Positions 1-5,837 of a stretch of 6,431 bases of DNA are shown piece after piece. The notes beneath the pieces were generated by a model that saw only the letters and a list, made by a program, of their open reading frames with translations, searched no databases and had not been told where the DNA came from. The stretch is from Eudoraea sp. (GTDB lineage Bacteria; Bacteroidota; Bacteroidia; Flavobacteriales; Flavobacteriaceae). The stretch spans positions 1 to 6,431 of the forward strand of contig JABDQS010000141.1 of the NCBI GenBank assembly GCA_013042125.1, read 5' to 3'. Each line of letters begins with the position of its first letter. The stretch's first letter is position 1. The position numbers and the translations under genes are program-made.

Positions 1-2
1 GT

Positions 3-56
3 AACATAGTTGCGGTGTGTTTAACGTTAATCCTAAAATTACGAGTTTTTAGCTAA
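3..56 (+). CDS. possible C-terminal end of an upstream plus-strand gene (partial)
   Basis: The third plus frame is open from the left edge to a TAA at 54-56, while the other two plus frames close within the first few bases. The 17 visible residues (NIVAVCLTLILKLRVFS) are mostly hydrophobic with two basic residues and could be the last membrane helix of a membrane protein. A stop followed 11 bp later by a terminator hairpin fits a gene end, and it would place this gene convergent to the exported-protein operon. So short an open stretch can easily arise by chance, so the call is weak and no function can be given. Confidence 0.25.
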   Translation, partial: NIVAVCLTLILKLRVFS

Positions 57-67
57 TGGTTGTAAGA

Positions 68-97
68 AAAAAGACCCGGAAATATCCGGATCTTTTT
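68..97 (-). terminator. intrinsic terminator, probably bidirectional, ending the three-gene minus operon
   Basis: A 13-bp stem (68-80 with 85-97) encloses the tetraloop AATA at 81-84. The only imperfection is C75 against A90, which becomes a G-U wobble in the minus-strand transcript, so the hairpin is continuous for the minus operon. The outer stem is an A-run on one side and a T-run on the other, so both transcripts end in a U-tract. It lies about 64 bp beyond the stop of the last minus gene. A second small dyad (GGAAG/CTTCC, 114-118 and 124-128) lies between that stop and this hairpin. Confidence 0.85.
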
Positions 98-161
98 AAT
101 AGGCTGGCTAAACGGAAGATTTCCTTCCAAATTTGTATGGAACTGCTTACTTCATACAGTT

Positions 162-671
162 TTACTTATCACCTTCAGTTTCGCTAGCAGCCATAGCTTC
201 ACTTACTGCTACCTGCATAGGATGATTGTCCCAAAAACCGTGTTCCTTCACAACCTTGTTATCCTCGAACTGAAATGCAAGGTGGACAGGTACTTCTAGC
301 TTCATTCCATTAGCAGATAAGGTTCCTTCCCAAGTACCCCAAAAATAAACCCAGGTATCACCCAAATCATCCAGGATCATCTCAGTGAACTGATCATCTT
401 TTCTGAATCCATAATCAGAAACATTGGCCAGACCTGCCTTGTGTGCAGTTAGTGCCTCTGCTGCTGAAACAGAGTTTACTGAATTTTGAAATACTTCAGC
501 CGTATCGGCGAAATGACTCATCCAGGCTTCCCAGTCGGCTTTTTCATATTCACTTATCATTGCTTTCACCTGATCTATCTCAGCTGAGGTTGTTGTGTAG
601 CGAACCGGTGCCTCATCTTTACAGGCCCAAAATGTGGCTGCTATCACACAAAATATTAATAGTTTTTTCAT
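162..671 (-). CDS. NTF2/SnoaL-like lipoprotein, probably surface-exported
   Basis: A 169-residue protein with a lipoprotein signal peptide: a KK n-region, a hydrophobic core at residues 4-15, and Cys17 as the likely lipidated residue (preceded by FWA, an atypical lipobox). The mature protein starts C-K-D-E, resembling the Lys plus acidic lipoprotein export signals described in Bacteroidota, so an outer-surface location is plausible. Residues about 30-150 read as an alpha+beta cone of the NTF2/SnoaL type: an N-terminal helix with the 'EKADWEAWMSHFAD' pattern typical of this superfamily, then alternating strands ending 'VVKEHGFWDNHPM'. Such domains bind or transform small molecules; the ligand here is unknown and catalysis is not demonstrated. 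It is the last gene of the minus operon, 34 bp after its neighbour. The ATG at 671 is preceded by an A-rich leader without a Shine-Dalgarno sequence. The C-terminus (about 152-169) is an Ala/Glu-rich tail. Confidence 0.87.
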   Translation of the reverse strand: MKKLLIFCVIAATFWACKDEAPVRYTTTSAEIDQVKAMISEYEKADWEAWMSHFADTAEVFQNSVNSVSAAEALTAHKAGLANVSDYGFRKDDQFTEMILDDLGDTWVYFWGTWEGTLSANGMKLEVPVHLAFQFEDNKVVKEHGFWDNHPMQVAVSEAMAASETEGDK

Positions 672-705
672 CGTTGTTTGTTTTTAGTTGTTAGATTTTA
701 TTCTA

Positions 706-1476
706 TTAATTGGAAGCCGAATAGGCCATGTCTGGTCTCATTTGGCCTACGTACTCCTCATAGCTCAACAAATTGTTGAACAGATCCCACATAACCTTAC
801 CTCCGTCTTCGCCAATTAAGGCGTCATTGGCCATAGCCTTTTGTGCATAATCAACTGCATCCTTGGCAGAAACGGCTACCATATAGAATTCACCACGAGT
901 TCCAAAACCACTGCGATAAACACGATAATATACCTTAGATCCTTTGCTGGTGAACATATCTTTAACGGCTTTCATCTTTTCCTTTGCAACGGCTCTGTTT
1001 CCCGGAGTTATGTATAGATAATGGAATTTACGATAGTCTTCGCCTTCCGGGGTTTGATCAATACCTCCGGGTTGGTACGAAAGATCATTATCTAGCGTAA
1101 TGATGTAATCATGTTCCACATCGTAGCATTTGTCCATTCTGTTGAACATGGCATTCATATTCTCTTTCCCCATTTTTTCTCCAAGTTCCGAGAATACAGA
1201 GTTATCCAGATCGGCCATATTATCTATGGGGCCTACATAGAGATACCTGTTATCTGCGGTATTGCTAACAATGAAGTTGGCGTCCTGAATATTATGTGTT
1301 TTTAGATGGCCAATTAATTCTTTACAAACAGCCTCGTATTCTTCGATCATACCGGGTTTCACAACATCTTCGTGTACCCAAAAGGATTGATTTTTGGCCA
1401 TGTCTTGTGCTACACTAGCCAGGGGGATCATCAGGATCAGTGCAAAATGGATTAAGGATTGTTTTAGTGTTTTCAT
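706..1476 (-). CDS. exported protein of unknown function with a duplicated ferredoxin-like (dimeric alpha/beta barrel-like) fold
   Basis: A 256-residue protein with a Sec type I signal peptide (hydrophobic residues 7-20; cleavage expected after ASVA, leaving an N-terminal Gln24), so periplasmic or secreted. I do not recognise a named family. The mature protein seems to hold two related halves, about 32-125 and 151-245. Each opens with a strand (FWVHEDVVKPG and FHYLYITPG), goes into a Lys/Glu helix (MIEEYEAVCKEL and AKEKMKAVKDMF), returns through strands (ANFIVSN, YLYVGPI; KVYYRVYRS, EFYMVAVS), and ends with a helix (MFNRMDKCYDVEHDY and LFNNLLSYEEYVGQM). That beta-alpha-beta-beta pattern, twice, resembles NIPSNAP/ABM-like dimeric barrels, where a tandem copy forms the barrel in one chain. 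This is inference from the pattern, not a database match. It sits in the middle of the minus operon, 50 bp after the SnoaL-like gene and 34 bp before the last lipoprotein gene. Confidence 0.85.
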   Translation of the reverse strand: MKTLKQSLIHFALILMIPLASVAQDMAKNQSFWVHEDVVKPGMIEEYEAVCKELIGHLKTHNIQDANFIVSNTADNRYLYVGPIDNMADLDNSVFSELGEKMGKENMNAMFNRMDKCYDVEHDYIITLDNDLSYQPGGIDQTPEGEDYRKFHYLYITPGNRAVAKEKMKAVKDMFTSKGSKVYYRVYRSGFGTRGEFYMVAVSAKDAVDYAQKAMANDALIGEDGGKVMWDLFNNLLSYEEYVGQMRPDMAYSASN

Positions 1477-1526
1477 AGTTGTTCAATTAAATTAGTAAAT
1501 GGTTGTTGTTACTTGTTTGTATTATC

Positions 1527-2039
1527 CTATTCCATATTGGGAGGTTGTAAGCTGTATCCCAATTGCTGTAACAGGTATAATTCGTTGTAATAGGTATCTT
1601 CTCTTAATATTTTTCCTTCTTCATTAAATTGAAATAGTGTTACTCCGGATACTTTTGCTTTCTTACCTGTTGGCAAGTATTCTGCAAATTCTCCGGTGTT
1701 TGTTCCTTCAAATGACCAGGTAGTGATCACTTGCTGGTCCTTTTGTATCATGTCATCTACCTTGATCCTCAGAGTAGGAAAAGCGCGAATGAAGTTCTTT
1801 ATATACGCTTCTAATTCCATATGGCCGTTGGCCACAGAGATCCCGTTGAGGTTTCTTTTGAAATCATTTGTCATCAATTCACGGATCATTAACATGTTAT
1901 GCTGGTTCCAGCAAGAATCTACGTAAACCCTAACCGCTGCCTCCTGCTGATCTTTTTGAACCGTTGCTTCTTTTACAACATTTTGGCATCCACAAAGTCC
2001 TGTAACTAGCAAGAGAGATAAAAGAATAACACTTTTCAT
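1527..2039 (-). CDS. SnoaL-like (ester cyclase family) lipoprotein
   Basis: A 170-residue protein with a lipoprotein signal peptide (hydrophobic residues 4-15, lipobox LCGC with Cys18 the likely lipidated residue). The mature N-terminus (C-Q-N-V-V-K) lacks the acidic cluster seen in the other lipoprotein of this operon, so periplasmic retention is more likely. Residues about 33-160 closely follow the SnoaL-like polyketide cyclase/'ester cyclase' pattern: 'CWNQHNM' early, 'AFPTLRIKVDDMI' at 86-98, 'TTWSFEGTNTGEFAEYLPTGKKAKVSGVTLFQF' across 106-138, and 'YLLQQLGY' at the end. Proteins with this signature are usually cytoplasmic and often of unknown substrate, so a lipidated copy is unusual. It is the first gene of the minus operon and is divergent from the sensor kinase, sharing a 202-bp spacer. 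The ATG at 2039 is preceded by an A-rich stretch with no clear ribosome binding site. Confidence 0.9.
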   Translation of the reverse strand: MKSVILLSLLLVTGLCGCQNVVKEATVQKDQQEAAVRVYVDSCWNQHNMLMIRELMTNDFKRNLNGISVANGHMELEAYIKNFIRAFPTLRIKVDDMIQKDQQVITTWSFEGTNTGEFAEYLPTGKKAKVSGVTLFQFNEEGKILREDTYYNELYLLQQLGYSLQPPNME

Positions 2040-2128
2040 TCGGCTAATTTTCCATGGCAGATAAGGTGCTGAACGCCCGATCTTATTAAATTAAAGGATA
2101 AATTGGCAGATCACTGCCCCATTGGGGA

Positions 2129-2155
2129 CGAAACCAGTCTAATACTGTCCGAAAC
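2129..2155. promoter_or_regulatory. candidate LytTR-type direct-repeat operator
   Basis: CGAAAC at 2129-2134 recurs at 2150-2155, exactly 21 bp apart (GTTTCG on the other strand), with a further shared G three bases on. LytTR regulators such as AgrA bind two roughly 9-bp half-sites with 12-13 bp between them, a repeat of about 21-22 bp that places both on one face of the helix. The pair lies about 90 bp upstream of the kinase start and 90 bp upstream of the SnoaL-like gene, next to the only LytTR gene complete in the window. The half-sites match the AgrA consensus only partly (the GTT core plus a few flanking bases in one copy, little beyond the core in the other), so the case rests on spacing and location. 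Confidence 0.4.
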
Positions 2156-2162
2156 GGGCAGT
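2144..2162. repeat. imperfect 19-bp palindrome
   Basis: ACTGTCCGAAACGGGCAGT reads as two 8-base arms around AAA, with a single T-G mismatch that would be a wobble in RNA. It overlaps the right-hand CGAAAC hexamer of the candidate LytTR site. It could be a dimeric repressor or activator operator in its own right, or an RNA hairpin if transcribed. There is no T-tract directly after it, so a terminator is unlikely. Confidence 0.5.
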
Positions 2163-2212
2163 TTATTTAGCCTGAGAATAGAAATCTTTTTTTTTGTATC
2201 TTAGAAAGCCTC

Positions 2213-2250
2213 AGTTCTCCTCAAATGACAAGATCTAAGGAATGAGAACT
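2213..2250 (+). promoter_or_regulatory. inverted repeat enclosing the kinase start codon; possible translation-control hairpin
   Basis: AGTTCTC (2213-2219) is perfectly complementary to GAGAACT (2244-2250), with a 24-nt loop. The 3' arm begins at the G of the ATG, and the loop contains AAGGA (2237-2241), which abuts the ATG with no spacer. The loop also contains a six-codon open frame, ATG at 2225 (MTRSKE), whose TGA (2243-2245) overlaps the kinase ATG. If the hairpin forms in the mRNA it would occlude initiation. The stem is short, so stability is uncertain. Confidence 0.35.
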
Positions 2251-4203
2251 CGTCTTTTAAAAGTGGTTTTGATCACCTTCTTTTCTTTATTGAATGGGTT
2301 CTTTGGCACGACCCAAATCATCGACTTTGATGAAGAAAATTCTTACAAAAGAGTCTTTATTGATACTGATAATTTTGGTCCTTCTTATCTGGATACACTA
2401 CAAAATGCCTATAAAAAAGCTCCTGCTGATTCTCTTAAATTTCTGATCCTTAATGATCTGGCATATTATTGGCATACACGCGACCTTAAAAAGGCGTATG
2501 AATTCACCAAAATTGGCTTAGAAGAAACATCCGCTAAGGATTGCTTAAAATGGTTGGCCCGTTTTAGGATCACCCAGGGTGCTATTTTACTTCGAAATGA
2601 GCAGTTAGATAGTGCCCAGACCGTATTAGATCTTGCGCAAAATGATGCGGACCAAAAAGACATGCCTTTTCTATATACCCAGCAGGGCTATGTCTATGAA
2701 AGGCGGGGCGATCTCACCAAAGCGGCAGAATATGCCTTACTCTCACTGCGTTTGGGGGAACAGTTAAACGACTTGCATGCACGAGCCCTTGCACATAGCG
2801 ATCTGAGCAATCTTTTCTGGAAACAAGGAAAATATGACAAAGGATTAGAGCAGGGTTTGCTGTCCCTGTCCTTGTTCGAAGCCATAGGGAAGAATGATCT
2901 TGACTATGATTTTACATTATATGTGGTAGGAAATAATTATCTGGCAAGCGGGGATCTAGAAAATGCACGCACCCATTTCGAACATGCCATTGCTATTGGA
3001 GAACGTTACGGGTTTTATAACAACCTCAGCGATGTCTATATTTCGCTGGCCGAACTCTACGGCAAGCAAAACAAATACTTGGAAGCTGAAGAAGCGGCCC
3101 TAAAAGCAATTTCTTATTGCGAGCAACTGAATAATAATTTTATGCTTATGAGAGCCTGGTTATCTCTGGGGAAATTGCAAAACCTGCAGGGAAAATACCT
3201 TTCTGCGGTTTCTAGTCTCCAAAATAGTATTGAGGTGGCTACGTCAGATTTTGGCGATGCCTTTTATTTAAGCGAAGCTTATCAAAATCTGGGGAGGGCC
3301 CATGCCGGTAGTCATAATTATAAAGAGGCTTATTTGGCTTTTGAGATCTATGACGAACTGAAAAAAGAGGTGTTTACAGCTGAAGCTGCGGAACGCATGT
3401 CTCAGATACAAACGGAATTTGAAGTGGCCCAAAAAGAGAATACTATTCTTCTTCAAGGTACTCGCATCAAAAAACAGCAAGCCGTGCAGACGCTGATAAT
3501 GATAGTGTCCCTTCTCCTTTTTCTTTTCTTATTACTATTGTTCAAAGCCGTTAGAAATAACCGAAGGAAAAACAAATTACTCCAGCTACAAAATGAAGAA
3601 AAAGAATTTTTACTCAAAGAGATACATCACAGGGTAAAGAACAATCTTGAGATCGTTTCCAGTTTGTTATCCCTGCAGTCTGAGCAGATAAGCGATCCTA
3701 AGATCCGTGAAGCTATGGTAAAAAGCCAGCAACGTGTTCAAAGTATGAGTATGATCCATCAGAAGTTATACCAGGGAAAAAGTTTGTCGCACATAGAAAT
3801 GAAGGACTATTTTCAAAATCTGGGAAATCATGTCGTTCAGACCTATGGGATGGAAAAACGAATTACAATTCAGTGTGATATGGATGTATTACAGGTCGAT
3901 ATAGATCATGCCATCCCAATAGGGCTTATTGTCAATGAACTGCTGTCTAATGCACTTAAATATGCCTTTCCGGGCAATTCAGAGGGTAAAATTTGCATTC
4001 GGCTGCAAAAAAGAGATTCTATTTTGCATCTGGAGGTTTCTGATAATGGGATAGGAAAAAGCACATCAAAAAAGTCGGTCGGAACCGGATTTGGCACCCA
4101 GCTAATTGCCCTGCTAACAGCCCAGCTGGATGGTGTAATGTACCTTAATGTTGATCAGGGCACAGCGGTTACTTTTGATTTTCAACTACCTAAAGCTGCA
4201 TAG
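2242..4203 (+). CDS. TPR-domain sensor histidine kinase (HisKA_2 type)
   Basis: A 653-residue membrane kinase. A signal peptide (residues 1-25, ending in GTTQ) leads to about eight tetratricopeptide repeats between residues 70 and 377 (for example 144-174, 182-216, 226-257, 265-296, 305-335, 346-377), so the sensor is predicted to be periplasmic. One membrane helix (about 416-435) is followed by a charged coiled-coil linker (437-458). The HisKA_2 dimerisation/phosphoacceptor motif is IHHRVKNNL at 461-469, with His463 the likely phosphorylated residue. The ATP-binding domain shows the N-box NELLSNALKYAF (565-576), G1 box DNGIG (601-605) and the glycine-rich GTGFGTQ (614-620), so it looks catalytically complete. 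The start is fixed by a stop codon two codons upstream of the ATG. The next gene starts 2 bp after its stop and is its cognate regulator. The ligand is unknown; TPR sensors may respond to a protein or peptide partner. Confidence 0.93.
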   Translation: MRTRLLKVVLITFFSLLNGFFGTTQIIDFDEENSYKRVFIDTDNFGPSYLDTLQNAYKKAPADSLKFLILNDLAYYWHTRDLKKAYEFTKIGLEETSAKDCLKWLARFRITQGAILLRNEQLDSAQTVLDLAQNDADQKDMPFLYTQQGYVYERRGDLTKAAEYALLSLRLGEQLNDLHARALAHSDLSNLFWKQGKYDKGLEQGLLSLSLFEAIGKNDLDYDFTLYVVGNNYLASGDLENARTHFEHAIAIGERYGFYNNLSDVYISLAELYGKQNKYLEAEEAALKAISYCEQLNNNFMLMRAWLSLGKLQNLQGKYLSAVSSLQNSIEVATSDFGDAFYLSEAYQNLGRAHAGSHNYKEAYLAFEIYDELKKEVFTAEAAERMSQIQTEFEVAQKENTILLQGTRIKKQQAVQTLIMIVSLLLFLFLLLLFKAVRNNRRKNKLLQLQNEEKEFLLKEIHHRVKNNLEIVSSLLSLQSEQISDPKIREAMVKSQQRVQSMSMIHQKLYQGKSLSHIEMKDYFQNLGNHVVQTYGMEKRITIQCDMDVLQVDIDHAIPIGLIVNELLSNALKYAFPGNSEGKICIRLQKRDSILHLEVSDNGIGKSTSKKSVGTGFGTQLIALLTAQLDGVMYLNVDQGTAVTFDFQLPKAA

Positions 4204-4205
4204 AA

Positions 4206-4940
4206 ATGGAATCTAAAACACGAGTTCTTATTGTTGAAGATGATATGATCATCGCAGCTAACATGTCACTGCAATTGTCTAAATTAGGTTACGAGGTCAC
4301 GGGGATAGAGACCAGAGGCGAAGAGGCCCTTACACATGCTAAACTCAATACACCCGATGTGGTTCTCATGGATATCAATCTGAAAGGCAGTATTGATGGA
4401 ATTGAAACCGCCTATTCCATACAAACCACTACAGACATCCCTATTGTTTATATAACTGCCAACAATGATGAAGCTACTTTTGAAAAAGCCAGGAAAACAC
4501 ATCCGTTCGCTTTTATCGCAAAGCCCATCAATATGCGTGCCCTGCATCGAACACTATCACTGGTAGAAGAACAATTAAACAATAGAAATAGAGAAAAAGA
4601 AGAGACGGAAGAGATAATTGAGATTCTCAACGACCGGATCTTTATCAGGCACCATGGGCAGATGATCAAACTCTTGTTTAACGAGATATTGTTTATTGAG
4701 GCAGATCGTAATTATTGTCATATTGTGACCCCTAAACAGGTGTATTTACTTACTGCTACGCTCAAGGTGATGCAAGATAAATTACCCGGATCCATCTTTG
4801 TTCGTGTACACAGATCGTATATTGTGAATATTACTCAGCTCGATGTTGTGGCCGAAAGTCATGTGGAGATCAATAGAAAGGTAATCCCGTTGAGCAAATC
4901 GTACAAAGAGACACTTTTGAAACATTTACAAACTATTTAG
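4206..4940 (+). CDS. LytTR-family response regulator
   Basis: A 244-residue two-domain transcription factor. The receiver domain (residues about 5-122) has the acidic pocket E11-D12-D13, phosphoacceptor Asp56 in 'VVLMDINLKG', Thr84 in 'VYITA' and Lys106 in 'IAKP', so every expected catalytic residue is present. A charged, coiled-coil-like linker (121-138) leads to a LytTR DNA-binding domain (about 145-242) with the hallmark 'ILFIEADRNYCHIVT' (161-175) and 'FVRVHRSYIVNI' (198-209). It follows the TPR kinase by 2 bp with no visible ribosome binding site, pointing to translational coupling and cognate pairing. Likely targets are its own operon and the divergent exported-protein operon, because a 21-bp-spaced direct repeat lies between them. 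The LytTR output is DNA binding, not enzymatic. The stop lies 25 bp from the 3' end of the convergent PaiB-family gene, and I found no clear terminator between them. Confidence 0.95.
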   Translation: MESKTRVLIVEDDMIIAANMSLQLSKLGYEVTGIETRGEEALTHAKLNTPDVVLMDINLKGSIDGIETAYSIQTTTDIPIVYITANNDEATFEKARKTHPFAFIAKPINMRALHRTLSLVEEQLNNRNREKEETEEIIEILNDRIFIRHHGQMIKLLFNEILFIEADRNYCHIVTPKQVYLLTATLKVMQDKLPGSIFVRVHRSYIVNITQLDVVAESHVEINRKVIPLSKSYKETLLKHLQTI

Positions 4941-4965
4941 GGTTGGGAGGTAACGGTATTGTGGT

Positions 4966-5586
4966 TTAAGATTCTTTATTACCCCTATTTTTCATGATGT
5001 TTGACACTTGCTGACTACCCGGATCCCTTTTCTTTTTAAGTTCGTGTATGATCCTTTCATGATCTTCCTCTCTTCCCTGAGATAATTTATACGCCGCCTC
5101 TATCTTATTGATTTTGATTCTGAATCCAACAACGCCTTTCACTTGTCTGAGTGTAGCAGGGGACATGTCTTTAAGTGACAATGGTGTTTCTTCGTCTTTT
5201 TCATAACGATCTACCAGGCCGTGTAACCAGGTCAGCACTTCAGACTCGGACATTACGCTAAGGGTACCATAGATATGTACAGCAATATAATTCCATGTGG
5301 GCACCTCCTCCTCTTTGTACCAGGATGAGGATACATAAGAATGTGGTCCGTTAAAAATGCATAAAACCTCCGAATTTGCTTCGAATGCTCCCCATTGTGG
5401 GTTTGCTCTGGCAATATGGCCTATAAGTATATCATTCCCATCTTTATCTCTATCCAATTCCAGAGGAGTATGAGTGGCCCAGGGCCTCCCTTTAAGGGTA
5501 TTGATCAGTATGGCAAAGGAGTTAGATCTTAGGAAGTCTTTAACTTCAACAAGGTCTTCATTCTTGTATTTCGGAGGAATGTACAT
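4966..5586 (-). CDS. PaiB-family FMN-binding protein (negative transcriptional regulator family)
   Basis: A 206-residue cytoplasmic protein covering the usual PaiB length from its first residues. The family signature is clear: MYIPPKY at the start, 'HIARANPQW' (57-65), 'FNGPHSYVSSSWY' (78-90), 'VPTWNYIAVHIYG' (95-107) and 'GVVGFRIKINKIEAAYKLSQ' (151-170). The fold is a split-barrel flavin/heme-binding domain. Bacillus subtilis PaiB was named as a negative regulator of sporulation and protease genes, but a direct DNA-binding role is poorly supported for the family, so a flavin-dependent redox or stress role is equally possible. The C-terminal 20 residues (Lys/Arg/Asn/Ser-rich) look disordered. 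The gene is convergent with the LytTR regulator and divergent from the LytS-type kinase. The start at 5586 is set by the conserved MYIPP N-terminus; no Shine-Dalgarno sequence precedes it. Confidence 0.94.
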   Translation of the reverse strand: MYIPPKYKNEDLVEVKDFLRSNSFAILINTLKGRPWATHTPLELDRDKDGNDILIGHIARANPQWGAFEANSEVLCIFNGPHSYVSSSWYKEEEVPTWNYIAVHIYGTLSVMSESEVLTWLHGLVDRYEKDEETPLSLKDMSPATLRQVKGVVGFRIKINKIEAAYKLSQGREEDHERIIHELKKKRDPGSQQVSNIMKNRGNKES

Positions 5587-5837
5587 ATACTGGTTTAAAA
5601 GCTAAAAATATATAAAATATGGTTATTTAAAGGGGATTAATCTACAGCTGGGTCATGGAAAAATACAATTGGGTAATACTAGTTTTAGATTTTAAAGATA
5701 AGAGCAGAGATTTGTACAGTATTTAGGATGAGGCATGAACAAGACAGCAACTTTAGTGCTTCCTACTTTAAAAAATCATCTTTTTACTACCTTTAAGCGA
5801 AGGGGATATTTGGAATGCCGGTATAACTACATAGTAC
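5587..5837. other. AT-rich divergent spacer between the PaiB-family gene and the LytS-type kinase
   Basis: This 251-bp spacer should contain promoters for both flanking genes. The left part (5590-5640) is very AT-rich, with TATATTTT- and TAGCTTTT-like elements on the minus strand that are one base from the Bacteroidota -7 consensus but lack a clear -33 partner. The right part holds the better rightward promoter candidate listed separately. Two short plus-strand frames (5655-5726, 23 codons; 5735-5854, 39 codons) have no ribosome binding site or recognisable composition and are not called. The CGAAAC direct repeat of the 2040-2241 region is not present here. Confidence 0.5.
5782..5812 (+). promoter_or_regulatory. 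candidate Bacteroidota-type promoter for the LytS-type kinase
   Basis: TTTT (5782-5785), 19 bp, then GATATTTG (5805-5812) matches the Bacteroidota sigma-ABfr layout TTTG-N19-TANNTTTG with one substitution in each element. It lies 25 bp before the ATG at 5838, giving a short leader. A second, poorer -7-like sequence, TACCTTTA, is at 5788-5795. Confidence 0.4.

Larger units (their letters stand above)
2040..2241. promoter_or_regulatory. divergent intergenic control region, dyad-rich
   Basis: This 202-bp spacer must hold the promoters of both the exported-protein operon (leftward) and the kinase/regulator operon (rightward). Seen directly: GGCAG-ATCA-CTGCC (2105-2118), CCCC-ATT-GGGG (2117-2127), CAGT-N5-ACTG (2135-2147) and the imperfect palindrome at 2144-2162. 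TGGCAGAT occurs twice (2055-2062 and 2104-2111), with a third GGCAG at 2157-2161. A T-run followed by TATCTTAG (2188-2204) is one base from the Bacteroidota -7 element TANNTTTG, but no good -33 element lies at the right distance, so the promoter assignment is weak. I could not find a convincing leftward promoter. Confidence 0.6.

Noticed and set aside
443..694. Plus-strand 83-codon ORF opposite the first lipoprotein gene
   Set aside because: Antisense shadow of a gene with a clear signal peptide and fold. The translated product is low-complexity Leu/Ser-rich with no family features.
2104..2119. Sigma-54 promoter (TGGCAG then TGCC)
   Set aside because: The GG and GC elements are one base too close to each other on either strand, and no sigma-54 activator is encoded nearby.
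4949..4991. Terminator after the LytTR regulator (GGTAA/TTACC followed by a T-run)
   Set aside because: The stem is only 5 bp with a 25-nt loop and lies mostly inside the convergent gene, too weak to call.
5655..5726. 23-codon plus-strand ORF (ATG to TAG) in the divergent spacer
   Set aside because: No ribosome binding site, very short, and it lies upstream of the only reasonable rightward promoter candidate. Conservation data would be needed to revive it.
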